Below, piece after piece: positions 1-9,610 of a stretch of DNA of 64,000 nucleotides (position 1 is its first letter; the number at the start of each line of letters is the position of its first letter). Origin of the DNA: Balneicella halophila (GTDB lineage Bacteria; Bacteroidota; Bacteroidia; Bacteroidales; Balneicellaceae). Location: NCBI RefSeq assembly GCF_003096835.1, contig NZ_QENZ01000004.1, forward strand, positions 124,001 to 188,000. Direction: 5' to 3'. Below the pieces are notes generated by a model that was not told the origin of the DNA, made no database searches, and saw only the letters and a list, made by a program, of their open reading frames with translations. The position numbers and the translations under genes are program-made.

Positions 1-866
1 CCTAATGAAAGAGCTGCCTCTGATGTAGGTGCAATTTTGTATAAACTTTCTGCGATATCAGCATACAATTGTGAGTCAGTACACTCAAAACGGTTTAGGA
101 TACGAACGATTGATAATAACTCTTCTTTGTTATTTTTGTTCTCTTCATATTTTGATGCAAAGATGTTCTGTAATGTATTACAATCTGCAGCTTCTGAAAG
201 AATAAAATATTGCTGAACATTATTCAACGCTTTAGCTGTCCTCTTCAATACTTTAGGATTTTTTTCAACATCATAAATGTTGTTAATCAATGTATTGAAT
301 TTGATGAAGTTGTTAACTACTTCGTCTTTACCAATTTTCCCATTTTTATATAAATCTGTTGTCGCAGCCATAGCTCTGTCTATAACGGTAGCTTCAGACT
401 CAACACCAGCTTGCTCAATAGATTGCATCATATAATCGTATGCTTTCTTTACATCCTCAATGTCATTCTTTCTATAATTGTATAGATCATAACCTTTTCT
501 TCCTAATAAATAGGCTTCATTATAATGTTTGTAATGTGCCCAATATTTAGCACGTTGATCCCATAGTTGCATTAATTCATCAATGTACTTAGTATCTTTT
601 GTTGATTTGTACATTTCTTTTAGAATTTTATTTCCGTCACTGTAAGGGGTTAATTGAAACTTTGGTGCGTTTTCAATAACGTATTTCCAGTGTGGATATG
701 CATCCTTATAATTCTTGTTTTTAAACATTTCTTGATACATAGATGCTTCCATCAATGTTTTTACACTGTCTGTTCCAAACTTTGATTGTGTGTCTTTGCA
801 TTGTAATTGCCCCATAGCGAAGAAGGCTATAGTTAGCATAATTACTGTTGTTACTACTTTTTTCAT
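1..866 (-). CDS. Exported TPR-like protein, C-terminus cut by window edge
   Basis: An open frame on the minus strand starts at the ATG at 866 and runs off the left edge, giving at least 288 residues without a stop. The first ~20 residues form a signal peptide (MKKVVTTVIMLTIAFFAMGQ) and the rest is alpha-helical, with repeated aromatic-rich segments such as YPHWKYVIENAP and YNEAYLLGRKGYDLY that resemble degenerate tetratricopeptide repeats. It is probably a periplasmic or outer-membrane-associated scaffold protein of a kind common in Bacteroidota; no enzymatic motif is visible. It starts 34 bases after the stop of the upstream barrel gene, so the two are probably one transcript. The exact family is not recognised with certainty. 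Confidence 0.75.
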   Translation of the reverse strand, partial: MKKVVTTVIMLTIAFFAMGQLQCKDTQSKFGTDSVKTLMEASMYQEMFKNKNYKDAYPHWKYVIENAPKFQLTPYSDGNKILKEMYKSTKDTKYIDELMQLWDQRAKYWAHYKHYNEAYLLGRKGYDLYNYRKNDIEDVKKAYDYMMQSIEQAGVESEATVIDRAMAATTDLYKNGKIGKDEVVNNFIKFNTLINNIYDVEKNPKVLKRTAKALNNVQQYFILSEAADCNTLQNIFASKYEENKNNKEELLSIVRILNRFECTDSQLYADIAESLYKIAPTSEAALSL

Positions 867-900
867 CTTATTTTGCTGTTTTTAAAATTTTCATCTTTTT

Positions 901-2184
901 TTATTCGTAGAGAACTTTTTGGAACCAAGCTTCAAACAATGTGAAACTTACACTTATTCTTGCAAATTTTTCTTTTACTAAATTATTATCTGTTGTTCCT
1001 CTTGTTCCTAATTCTAAAGCAAGGTTCATGTAAGAACTTCTTACTGGTATTCCTAAACCTGCTGTTACTCCATAGTCTCTGAGTTGTGTTCCGTTTATCT
1101 CCAAGTTAGAGTTTTCATAATAGAGACCCGCTCTATAGCTTATTCTATCAAAGAACTTTCTTCCTGAGAATTTATTGGGTGTATATTCCATCCCTAATGC
1201 TAATCTATAGCTGTCATTCATCTTTGTTGACACCACTGTATTCTGTGTGTTGAGTGTTGCTACGTCTCCCCAAGCTTGGTAGTGCGCATCGGCAGCAACT
1301 GTCAATTTTGAAGTGTTAAGTGCAATCCCTATGCCAAACCTGTTGGGTAATTCAACAGTGTTTTTGTCAGTTTCCTTGTAAGATATTGTGTCAGAGGTGT
1401 ATGCATTATGTTGTCTGTATAAAAAAGCTTTGTAATCTCCTGTTAAATCCGTTTTATTTCCAAATGTTGCTCCTAAATTAAGAGTTTTATCTTCTTTGAT
1501 TTCTAGCTGATATTGAACTCCTATATCTACATTAATATTTGAAACGGTCAGTTCTTCTTCACTATTAAAGGGTAAACCTTGACTACCTCCTTCAAATCTC
1601 AAAGCTTTAGTTGTGGATATTTTTCCCCAGTTGTAATTCGTATTTATACCAATGGACAAATTACGAGATAGTTTGAAAGCATTAGTGATATACACCTTAT
1701 TAATACCTCCTGATCCGGTATATTTAGTATTGTAATTTCCTGTGTTTTCGTTTTCAAAGTCAAAATTAAGATCGTAACCTACATTCGTAACTTTTCTAAC
1801 GCCTGCAGAAACACCCCACCATTTTTTTAGTGAGAAACCAAGGGCAAAGTATTCAAGATTCAGCTGTTTTTCATTTTGCTTGGCTTCATTACTTTCTAAT
1901 TGAGTAAAACCACCAGTAGTACCTAAATCAAAAAGAAAAGTAGTACTGTCTAGAGTTGTATAGCTGGCAGGATTAAGTGTATTTAGAAAAAAACCATCTC
2001 TTAAAGCTATACCAGTGCCACCCATTGCTTTATTTCGGGCAGTACCCTGCGTAGCTAGTTCCCCGATACCAAAACGAGAATAAGGTGAAGTTGTAAATCT
2101 TTGTGCCAGAATAGTCTGGGTGCTGAGCAGCAATATTAGGATCAATAATGAAAATATGCTTACTTGTTTACGGTGATTTATCAT
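901..2184 (-). CDS. Outer-membrane beta-barrel protein
   Basis: A 427-residue protein with a signal peptide (hydrophobic segment ending in TILAQ) followed by SPYSRFGIGEL and AMGGTGIALRD, an opening typical of Bacteroidota FadL/PorV-like barrels. The rest alternates polar and hydrophobic residues in short strands (for example YFALGFSLKKWWGVSAGVRKV, then SYRLALGMEYTP), and the chain ends in hydrophobic strands. The substrate cannot be read from sequence. In related genomes a barrel of this look sits next to TPR and cell-envelope genes, which fits the downstream TPR-like gene here. It could be a transport barrel or a structural outer-membrane protein. Confidence 0.75.
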   Translation of the reverse strand: MINHRKQVSIFSLLILILLLSTQTILAQRFTTSPYSRFGIGELATQGTARNKAMGGTGIALRDGFFLNTLNPASYTTLDSTTFLFDLGTTGGFTQLESNEAKQNEKQLNLEYFALGFSLKKWWGVSAGVRKVTNVGYDLNFDFENENTGNYNTKYTGSGGINKVYITNAFKLSRNLSIGINTNYNWGKISTTKALRFEGGSQGLPFNSEEELTVSNINVDIGVQYQLEIKEDKTLNLGATFGNKTDLTGDYKAFLYRQHNAYTSDTISYKETDKNTVELPNRFGIGIALNTSKLTVAADAHYQAWGDVATLNTQNTVVSTKMNDSYRLALGMEYTPNKFSGRKFFDRISYRAGLYYENSNLEINGTQLRDYGVTAGLGIPVRSSYMNLALELGTRGTTDNNLVKEKFARISVSFTLFEAWFQKVLYE

Positions 2185-2295
2185 AAAACTGGTGCAATAA
2201 TTTTTGTTAAGCGAGCTACAAAGATGCTATTTTTTACTTTTATATCAAAAGTTAATGTTGAAAATGGACATTAAAAAATGTGAAATTATTGTGAC

Positions 2296-3807
2296 CTATG
2301 GTTTATCTACAAATGATGAAGCAGAATTATTTGTTAGAGTTTCACTCATATATAATTTATGAATCCCGAAATATTTTACAACCAGCCATAACAGAATAGC
2401 GTAGGCAATACTTCGTAATAGAATCGTAAGAATATAGTTAATAATATCATTATTTGAAGGTAAGATGTTTGGGATGGGAATAAAATATAAACCAACTAGT
2501 AATGCAATGCTTAAAACTATTTTTATGTCTTTTTTTCTTATTGGACTGATGTTTAGTTTCTTATACACAAATATGCTTTTAGCCACTGCATTTAAAAATA
2601 AAATAATTGCAGAGGTTATTGCTGCTCCTATAATTCCATAAGTAGGTATAAGAAGATAGTTTAAAAATATTAGTAGAAGGAGAGCAGTCATTTCAAATAA
2701 TAAAATTTTCTTATAAAACTTTGAATATTCGAGAACTGCATGGTTGCTTATAAATAGAGACTCAAGAACTCTACCTGTTCCCAAGATAAGGACTGAATAT
2801 TTGACTGAACTGCTTCCAAATTTATCTCCCAAAATCAACATCAACTCTTCGATATTAATCGTTATTCCCACAAAAAGGATAAGCGTGGAAATAGCAAACG
2901 CCACACTTATTTTGTGATATTTAGGAGTAAATTCTCCAATACTGAGGGTTTGAAAATCTCTCGAGATGATACTTCTAGAGGTTTGCATCAATGTATTTTT
3001 GGGGATAAGCAGAAAGCTCATAAAAAATATAGCATATGTATAATAAGCGACTTCAGCTTTTCCTAAGAAACTCCCAATCATTTGAATATCTATCTTAGTG
3101 ATAAGAACAGCTGCAGAGGTTGCGGGTAATGCGTATAATGAATAACGCAGGATTTCTTGGTAATTCTCAGGAATCTTGAATATAAAACGAAATTGATCCT
3201 TTTTTATTTTCCAAACGAATAATACCAAAAATACGAATGAAAAAATAAACTGCCCGAAGTATAGATAGGTAAAGGTGTTGAATGAAATCACATTATAATA
3301 GTAGAGTAGAATAGTAAAAAAGAACCAAAATCTTGTGAAGGTGTTATTTAAGAATGCGGGCATAGCAATTTTGAGCAATGCATGGCAGTAGGATTCAAAA
3401 AAAGCAAAGAGTGTCATACTAACGAGCAATGGGTAGAAAAACCATTTAATATCAGTTAGTTTACCGTCTATAAAAACTTCAACAGGGCGTTCTTTCGTGT
3501 AAATATAAAAACAGATAAAACTGATAGCTATCCCTAGCGTATTCATCCAAAATAGGAAAGATAGCAATTGCTCTCTCATGGGTTTTGGATACAGAGGATA
3601 AAATTTAATAATAGATTGAGGTGTTGCTAAAGAGGCAAGTATCAGAAATAAGCCAGCATAATTTAAGACAAATTGTAATGCACCCCAATTCTCTGGATGA
3701 TCATGAAACAACTTAGGGATGATGAATATTGTGTAAAAAGTAGCCAGAAAAATACCCAAGTATGAAAATACCGTGCTCAAGAGTGTTTCTTTGGTCGCTT
3801 TATTCAT
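2296..3807 (-). CDS. Polysaccharide flippase, Wzx/MATE-like
   Basis: A 503-residue polytopic membrane protein with about 12-14 hydrophobic helices and the loop pattern of the polysaccharide transporter (Wzx, MOP superfamily) family. The N-terminal helix-loop MNKATKETLLSTVFSYLG and the central KIDIQMIGSFLGKAEVAYYT segment (an inward loop followed by a helix) are characteristic. It probably flips lipid-linked oligosaccharide across the inner membrane. The divergently transcribed neighbour is an O-antigen-ligase-like gene, supporting a role in surface glycan assembly. A -7-like box lies 25 bases upstream of the start. Substrate unknown. Confidence 0.85.
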   Translation of the reverse strand: MNKATKETLLSTVFSYLGIFLATFYTIFIIPKLFHDHPENWGALQFVLNYAGLFLILASLATPQSIIKFYPLYPKPMREQLLSFLFWMNTLGIAISFICFYIYTKERPVEVFIDGKLTDIKWFFYPLLVSMTLFAFFESYCHALLKIAMPAFLNNTFTRFWFFFTILLYYYNVISFNTFTYLYFGQFIFSFVFLVLFVWKIKKDQFRFIFKIPENYQEILRYSLYALPATSAAVLITKIDIQMIGSFLGKAEVAYYTYAIFFMSFLLIPKNTLMQTSRSIISRDFQTLSIGEFTPKYHKISVAFAISTLILFVGITINIEELMLILGDKFGSSSVKYSVLILGTGRVLESLFISNHAVLEYSKFYKKILLFEMTALLLLIFLNYLLIPTYGIIGAAITSAIILFLNAVAKSIFVYKKLNISPIRKKDIKIVLSIALLVGLYFIPIPNILPSNNDIINYILTILLRSIAYAILLWLVVKYFGIHKLYMSETLTNNSASSFVDKP

Positions 3808-3831
3808 CGATTAATGTCTATATATTCACAA

Positions 3832-3839
3832 CAAATGTA
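3832..3839 (-). promoter_or_regulatory. -7 promoter box for the flippase gene
   Basis: Read on the minus strand this is TACATTTG, matching the Bacteroidota -7 consensus TAnnTTTG, 25 bases before the flippase ATG. No TTTG element is seen at the usual distance upstream. Confidence 0.4.
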
Positions 3840-3902
3840 GTACATTTTAAACATTTGCTTTTAGTTACAATAGACTAACTTATTTATATAGTGAAATTAA
3901 AG

Positions 3903-3933
3903 TTGCATATTTTGTTAATTCAAAATAACTTTA
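3903..3933 (+). promoter_or_regulatory. Probable promoter of the O-antigen ligase-like gene
   Basis: A TTG at 3903-3905 is followed after 20 bases by TAACTTTA at 3926-3933, which differs from TAnnTTTG only at the last base. The ATG at 3959 is 25 bases further on. The one-base deviation lowers confidence. Confidence 0.4.
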
Positions 3934-3958
3934 CGCCCAACTAAATCATTATATAATT

Positions 3959-6349
3959 ATGAATAAAAAGGGTAAAGCAGTTACGCAAAGTGCTAATCCA
4001 AACCTATTGAGCAGTTTTTTACTTCTCGCTTATGGTTTTGTTACTTGGCTAACACCTAATATGGATACGTTTGATTCAAATGGACCAAAATTCTTAACAT
4101 TTTCGATATTAAATCTTCTAGTGTTTGCCATTTTAATATGGTATGTACGAAAGAAAAATGGTTTTAATTATCTATTTAGATTTTTTGATACTAAAGTAGG
4201 TTTAGCTTATGGGATTTTGATGCTATTCACATTGCTTTCATTTGTAAAAGCCATCAACATAAATGAGTCTATCTTACACTTTTCTAAAGTTTTCACAACA
4301 TTTGCTGGTGCATGGTTTATAGGCATATTGGTTAGTAAAGATAAAAAATCACTCGTACCCGTTGCAGTTGGTTTGTCCATTTTGTTAATACTAGATAGTT
4401 TTCAGACATTTAATGGTATATCAAAATTTATAAATGGAGAATTGAAAAGTATAGGTTTGATAAAAGCATCTTATTCAAATAGAAATATTCTAGTTTCTGC
4501 AATGTTTGTCAAATTGCCATTTGCCTTATGGTTGTTTTATTTCCAAAAATCTTGGTTAAAATATTTAGGAGGACTAAGTTTATTCTTAGGTATTCTTGCT
4601 ACCTTACTAATGGGAGCACGTGCCTTCTATTTGGGTTTAATCGCTCTAACTATACTTCTTTTAATCTATGCCTTTTTAAAGTCTAAAAAAGTCAAAAACC
4701 GAAAACCGCTTAAGCAATTTTTATTATACGTTCTCATTTTAGCTTTCTCATTCGGAATATATAGTTTTGTAGAAAGCAAAATGTATCCTAATCGAGGAAC
4801 TGCTTTTGTTAACAGAATTGAGTCGATTACATCCACAACAAATAACAGTAACAAGCTCCGACTTACTTCTTGGGAAACTACTGCAACTCAAATGATACCT
4901 AAAGATCCTTTTTTAGGTGTTGGCGTCGGGAACTGGAAATTACGATATCTTGAGTATGAGAACAGCTGGAGTCCAACTTATACTTATATGTATAAAAATC
5001 ACAATGACTTTCTAGAGATTACTGCAGAGTCTGGAATATTTGCTGGGATTGCCTTTGTTTGTATTTTCATATTTATATTTTGGTATTTTGCAGTTGCATT
5101 AATAAAACGTCCCGAGAGTGAAGAAGAAAAGTACTTCTTTTTACCAGCATTTGGAATCGTTGCTTACTTTTTTGATGCATTCTTCAATTTCCCACAAGAC
5201 AGACCAGAAATACAGTCTTGGTTTGCTTTATACGTAGGTATGGCAGCGGGTATAGCACTTTTATTTTATAATGAAGATAGTCCATTGTTCAAGTATAAAT
5301 TTAAGGGTAGAAGAATATTGAATCTCTTTTTGGCAATAATTACGGCTTTCTTACTCGTTTCTAGTGTATATATACTAACGTTAAATAAAAAGTCTTTAGT
5401 TTATCAACGGGATATTAAAGAAGATATTAATACAGGAAAATTGAAGCGCACCTATAATGACTTCAAAGATGTTTTTCCGAGTATTCCTGATATCACTATT
5501 TTGGCGGAACCCATAGCGATTCAAAAAGCGAGATACTTGCTCAATGAAAAAAAATATGACGAAGCTAGAAGAATTTTATATCATGATAATAGCAATCCCT
5601 TTGATGCAAGGAAAGAGTATTTCATAGCTATGACATTTTATAATGAGAAGCAGTTTGACAGTGCAATATATTACGCAAAAAAAGCATTAGATTTAAAACC
5701 ATTCTTTTACAATACAAATACAATATTAGCTTCTAGCTATGAGAAAAAGGGACAACCTGATAAATCTATTGAAGTGTGGCGTAATTTTTTAAAAGGTGTA
5801 AAAAATAAAGAGCAAGCTTGGACAGTTCCAGTTTCGCTATTAAGGAAAAAAGGTAATTTAAAGGAAGCAGAGATGCTGATTGACTCAGCCTATCATTACT
5901 TGCCCAATAATAAAAACATACTCTCTCTTAGGAATAAAATCAAACAACAAACTGTAGCTACTCCATATCTGTCACTTTATAAGGAGGCTAGTAAGTTCTT
6001 TGTTTCTGGACAATACAAAAAAGCGTTGCCTTTATTTAATGAATTTATTGACAAAGTCCCAGAATCAGCTGAAGCCTATGGGTTTAGAGCTATTTGTTAT
6101 TTTAAGTTGGGTAATTTTAAAAAAGCTATTGAAGATATTAATACAGAAGAAAAATTACTAGGTAATTTACCACCTAGCATGATTAATATCAGAGGGGCAA
6201 GTTATCTCAATGTTGGAAATAAAGAAATGGCTAAGGCAGACTTTAAGAAAGCCATGGATATGGGTGATAAAGATGGAAAAACAAACTATAATAAATTTTT
6301 TAAAGAAGAAAAGAAAAAAATATCTTTCCAGATTCCTGTGAAAAAATAG
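3959..6349 (+). CDS. O-antigen ligase-like membrane protein with C-terminal TPRs
   Basis: A 796-residue protein in two parts. Residues ~15-475 are polytopic (about 12 helices) and contain a large periplasmic loop with GVGVGNWKLRYLEYEN and, after it, KNHNDFLEITAESGIFAGI; the N-H-N-D-F-L-E followed by G-I-F-G is the Wzy_C/O-antigen ligase (WaaL, PilO-type) signature. Residues ~500-790 are soluble and contain tetratricopeptide units (FDSAIYYAKKALDLKPF; YGFRAICYFKLGNFKKAI). It would transfer or polymerise a lipid-linked glycan at the periplasmic face, and the TPR part may hold a partner or the acceptor. The divergent flippase gene supports a glycan role. The start is the first ATG after the probable promoter. 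Confidence 0.85.
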   Translation: MNKKGKAVTQSANPNLLSSFLLLAYGFVTWLTPNMDTFDSNGPKFLTFSILNLLVFAILIWYVRKKNGFNYLFRFFDTKVGLAYGILMLFTLLSFVKAININESILHFSKVFTTFAGAWFIGILVSKDKKSLVPVAVGLSILLILDSFQTFNGISKFINGELKSIGLIKASYSNRNILVSAMFVKLPFALWLFYFQKSWLKYLGGLSLFLGILATLLMGARAFYLGLIALTILLLIYAFLKSKKVKNRKPLKQFLLYVLILAFSFGIYSFVESKMYPNRGTAFVNRIESITSTTNNSNKLRLTSWETTATQMIPKDPFLGVGVGNWKLRYLEYENSWSPTYTYMYKNHNDFLEITAESGIFAGIAFVCIFIFIFWYFAVALIKRPESEEEKYFFLPAFGIVAYFFDAFFNFPQDRPEIQSWFALYVGMAAGIALLFYNEDSPLFKYKFKGRRILNLFLAIITAFLLVSSVYILTLNKKSLVYQRDIKEDINTGKLKRTYNDFKDVFPSIPDITILAEPIAIQKARYLLNEKKYDEARRILYHDNSNPFDARKEYFIAMTFYNEKQFDSAIYYAKKALDLKPFFYNTNTILASSYEKKGQPDKSIEVWRNFLKGVKNKEQAWTVPVSLLRKKGNLKEAEMLIDSAYHYLPNNKNILSLRNKIKQQTVATPYLSLYKEASKFFVSGQYKKALPLFNEFIDKVPESAEAYGFRAICYFKLGNFKKAIEDINTEEKLLGNLPPSMINIRGASYLNVGNKEMAKADFKKAMDMGDKDGKTNYNKFFKEEKKKISFQIPVKK

Positions 6350-6377
6350 CTTTTTTGCAGGAAAATGGATAAAAATA

Positions 6378-6408
6378 TTTGCAGTAAAAAAGAAAAGTAT
6401 TATATTTG
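6378..6408 (+). promoter_or_regulatory. Promoter of tRNA-Asn (TTTG-N19-TATATTTG)
   Basis: TTTG at 6378-6381 and TATATTTG at 6401-6408 are exactly 19 bases apart, a full match to the Bacteroidota housekeeping promoter. The tRNA begins 29 bases after the -7 box. Confidence 0.8.
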
Positions 6409-6437
6409 CATCGCTTTTGAAAGGAAGTAATACAAAT

Positions 6438-6511
6438 TCCTCCTTAGCTCAGTTGGTTAGAGCATCTGACTGTTAATCAGAGGGTCCTTGGTTCAAGTCC
6501 AAGAGGGGGAG
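6438..6511 (+). tRNA. tRNA-Asn (anticodon GTT)
   Basis: A 74-base cloverleaf: acceptor TCCTCCT at 6438-6444 pairs with AGGGGGA at 6504-6510 (one T-G wobble), the D arm is GCTC/GAGC, the anticodon stem is TCTGA/TCAGA with the GTT anticodon at 6472-6474, and the T arm is CTTGG/CCAAG around TTCAAGT. The discriminator base is G and the 3' CCA is not encoded. A strong promoter precedes it and a terminator hairpin follows it. Confidence 0.97.
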
Positions 6512-6522
6512 CACGAAATATC

Positions 6523-6548
6523 AGCCACTTACAGAATTGTAGGTGGCT
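6523..6548 (+). terminator. Rho-independent terminator after tRNA-Asn
   Basis: An 11-base-pair stem (AGCCACTTACA with TGTAGGTGGCT, one wobble pair) and a GAAT loop, followed by a T-run interrupted by one G. Confidence 0.85.
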
Positions 6549-6660
6549 TTTTTGTTTTATTGCTGAAAAAAGTTTTGACTTGTTTCGCACGAACAATCCA
6601 GCCTATGGTATTACAAAAGAAAACAACTATTTTAGTACTTTAAAAACTACTCAGCCAACT

Positions 6661-9543
6661 ATGCAAAATAGCAGACACTATATAGGTCTTACAGATAAAC
6701 AGGTCCTCCAAAATCGAGAAAGATATGGAGAAAATGTTTTGACTCCCCAAAAACGCGAACCTTTGTGGAAGCTTTTTTTGGAGAAGTTCGAAGACCCAAT
6801 TATCAAGATTCTATTAATCGCTGCATTTCTTTCTTTAGGGATTTCATTTGTGCACATGGAATTTGCTGAAACTATCGGTATTTTCTTTGCTATTCTTTTG
6901 GCTACTGGTGTTGCATTCTGGTTTGAAAGAGACGCCAATAAAAAGTTTGACGTGCTTAACAAAGTGAAAGATGATACACTTTATAAGATCGTCAGAAATG
7001 AGAATATTTCGGAGATAGCAAAAAAAAATATTGTTGTTGGTGATGTATTGATTTTAGAAACAGGAGAAGAAGTCCCTGCAGACGGTAAATTACTGGAAGC
7101 AGTATCATTACAGATAGACGAATCTTGTTTGACCGGAGAACCCATTATTGATAAAACTACCAATCCAGATAGCTTCAATAAGGATGCTACGTATCCATCA
7201 AACTGGGTGATGAGAGGCACAAAAATAATGGATGGACATTGTATTGTTGAAGTTCTAAAGGTAGGGGACGAAACTGAGTTTGGTAAAGTTGCTGAAAAAT
7301 CTACTGAAATGAGTGGTGAAGAAACGCCACTGAACAAACAACTTGACAAGCTAGCTAAGTTGATAGGTTTTGTAGGCTTACTGCTCGCTGTATTAACTTT
7401 TATCGTTCTTTTAGTTAAGGATTTATTTCTAGGTGAAATTCATTATCCTATGAATGCCATCGGTTTATTAGCTGTAGTAATCATAGCAGTAACTGTAGCC
7501 AGTGCGAAAGTGTGGGTACCTATTATTTATGATTATTTCGAGATTATGGGTAGAGATAAAAAACTTCCGAATAGTATAAAAAAAGGAAGCTGGTTCACTT
7601 GGTTATTGTATGGTGCAGGATCATTTATATCACTTTCTGTAATAGCTTATATTTTTGGAGTTAACCCCTTAGAAAGAGCTTCTTGGATAAGTATGGAAAC
7701 TGCAGCTCATCTATTGCAGTATTTTATGGTATCTGTCACATTGATAGTTGTGGCTGTACCTGAAGGTTTACCTATGAGTGTAACGCTAAGTTTAGCTTTG
7801 AGTATGCGTCGGATGTTACAAAAAAACAACCTGGTACGTAAGATGCATGCTTGCGAAACAATGGGTGCGGCAACAGTCATATGTACTGACAAAACAGGAA
7901 CACTTACCAAAAATCAAATGCAAGTGCACAAAGCCAATTTTTGGTGTATCAAAGATGAACAATTAGATGAGGATGTAAATAGTGATATCATTAGGGAAAG
8001 TATTTCTGTAAACTCTACGGCTTATCTTGATTTTTCTAATCCAAATAAAATAAAAACACTCGGGAACCCCACAGAAGCGGCACTTCTGTTATGGTTGCAT
8101 AAACAAGGTGATAATTATTTAAAAATTAGGGAACAGTCTGATATTATTGAACAATTAACCTTTTCGCCTGAGAGAAAATTTATGGCATCTTTAGTGGAAA
8201 GCTCATTACTTCGGAGAAAAGTCCTTTATGTAAAAGGAGCACCTGAAATTATTCTATCAAAATGTGGTTCTATATTAACCACAGACGGATTGAAACCCAT
8301 AGAAGGTTATCTTCCTGTGATTGAGGAATCTTTATTAGGCTTTCAAAAACAGGCAATGAGAACTTTGGGGTTTGCTTATGAGATTGTAGATGATACTAAA
8401 GATAGATTCGAGAATGGGAAAATCGTAAACTCAAATCTTATTTTCGTTGGATTCACTGCTATAGCAGATCCATTACGCGAAGATGTATCATTGGCCGTGC
8501 AAAAATGTTTAGATGCTGGAATTGAAGTAAAAATAGTAACGGGCGACACGCCGGGTACAGCGAAAGAAATAGGAAAGCAAATTGGTATTTGGAAAATCAC
8601 GGATAAGCCTGAAAGTATAATTACAGGTAGCGATTTTGCCGAGCTTTCAGACCAGGAAGCTGTACAGCGAGTTCAACAATTAAAATTAATGTGTCGAGCT
8701 AGACCTACCGACAAACAAAGACTGGTACAGCTACTGCAAAGGAATGGGGAGATTGTTGCCGTAACTGGAGATGGCACCAATGACGCCCCAGCTTTAAATC
8801 ATGCTCACGTAGGACTGTCTATGGGATCAGGGACCTCGGTAGCTAAAGAAGCCAGTGATATCACTTTACTTGATGATTCGTTTAACAGCATTACTACTGC
8901 AGTGATGTGGGGACGCTCATTATATCAAAATATACAGCGTTTTATTTTGTTTCAATTAACCATTAATGTGGTTGCCTTAGTTATCGTGTTTCTTGGTTCT
9001 ATTTTTGGTTATGAATTACCACTTACTGTGACACAAATGCTTTGGGTGAATTTGATTATGGATACATTTGCTGCGGTTGCATTAGCGTCATTGCCACCAA
9101 ACCCAGACGTGATGGAAAATAAGCCTAGAAAGAATGAAGACTTCATTATCACACCTAAAATGAGCTCTAATATATTATTTGTTAGTTTTTCTTTTATTAT
9201 AATATTATTGAGCTTACTCTTTATTTTTGATAGGAATGGAGTCATTACGGCTTATGACTTAACACGTTTCTTTACCATATTTGTATTGTTACAATTTTGG
9301 AATATGTTCAATGCAAAAGCTTTTGGAACTGGTAAGTCGGCATTCTATGGATTACATAAGACCGTAGGGTTTCTAATTGCGTTGGTTACTATATTATTAG
9401 GGCAATTTTTAATTGTTCAGTTTGGTGGAGAAGTTTTTAGGACGGTGCCACTTACTTTGAGAGATTGGACAATTATTTTTGTTTCTACTTCATTAGTCTT
9501 ATGGATAGGAGAGCTGGTTAGATTAATCAAGCGGATATATTAG
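6661..9543 (+). CDS. Calcium-transporting P-type ATPase (PMCA-type) with extra membrane insert
   Basis: A 960-residue P2-type ATPase. The ATG at 6661 is preferred to an in-frame TTG at 6580, because only from 6661 does the family's usual start (RHYIGLTDKQVLQNRERYG) follow closely. Visible motifs: LTGEP in the actuator domain, PEGLP at about residue 367 in M4 (typical of Ca2+ pumps), the phosphorylation motif DKTGTLT with Asp410, a KGAPE nucleotide-binding motif, and GDGTNDAPAL in the hinge. It would export Ca2+ from the cytoplasm using ATP. Odd: M3 and M4 are separated by ~115 residues containing two additional hydrophobic segments (about residues 264-345). It is a single gene between a tRNA and a bidirectional terminator. 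Mn2+ specificity cannot be excluded. Confidence 0.92.
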   Translation: MQNSRHYIGLTDKQVLQNRERYGENVLTPQKREPLWKLFLEKFEDPIIKILLIAAFLSLGISFVHMEFAETIGIFFAILLATGVAFWFERDANKKFDVLNKVKDDTLYKIVRNENISEIAKKNIVVGDVLILETGEEVPADGKLLEAVSLQIDESCLTGEPIIDKTTNPDSFNKDATYPSNWVMRGTKIMDGHCIVEVLKVGDETEFGKVAEKSTEMSGEETPLNKQLDKLAKLIGFVGLLLAVLTFIVLLVKDLFLGEIHYPMNAIGLLAVVIIAVTVASAKVWVPIIYDYFEIMGRDKKLPNSIKKGSWFTWLLYGAGSFISLSVIAYIFGVNPLERASWISMETAAHLLQYFMVSVTLIVVAVPEGLPMSVTLSLALSMRRMLQKNNLVRKMHACETMGAATVICTDKTGTLTKNQMQVHKANFWCIKDEQLDEDVNSDIIRESISVNSTAYLDFSNPNKIKTLGNPTEAALLLWLHKQGDNYLKIREQSDIIEQLTFSPERKFMASLVESSLLRRKVLYVKGAPEIILSKCGSILTTDGLKPIEGYLPVIEESLLGFQKQAMRTLGFAYEIVDDTKDRFENGKIVNSNLIFVGFTAIADPLREDVSLAVQKCLDAGIEVKIVTGDTPGTAKEIGKQIGIWKITDKPESIITGSDFAELSDQEAVQRVQQLKLMCRARPTDKQRLVQLLQRNGEIVAVTGDGTNDAPALNHAHVGLSMGSGTSVAKEASDITLLDDSFNSITTAVMWGRSLYQNIQRFILFQLTINVVALVIVFLGSIFGYELPLTVTQMLWVNLIMDTFAAVALASLPPNPDVMENKPRKNEDFIITPKMSSNILFVSFSFIIILLSLLFIFDRNGVITAYDLTRFFTIFVLLQFWNMFNAKAFGTGKSAFYGLHKTVGFLIALVTILLGQFLIVQFGGEVFRTVPLTLRDWTIIFVSTSLVLWIGELVRLIKRIY

Positions 9544-9561
9544 TTCTCATCATAAAATGAC

Positions 9562-9586
9562 AAAGAGCACTTACAAAGCGCTCTTT
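9562..9586. terminator. Bidirectional terminator between ATPase and L-serine dehydratase
   Basis: AAAGAGC at 9562-9568 pairs with GCTCTTT at 9580-9586 around an 11-base loop. It lies between converging genes; the T-run is short, so it is a moderate terminator. Confidence 0.6.
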
Positions 9587-9610
9587 ATCTTGTAATTAGA
9601 ATGTATTTTC

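Noticed and set aside
6580-6660. TTG start for the Ca2+-ATPase giving 27 more residues
   Set aside because: The extension is unlike the family, starts just after the tRNA terminator, and the ATG at 6661 fits the usual start.
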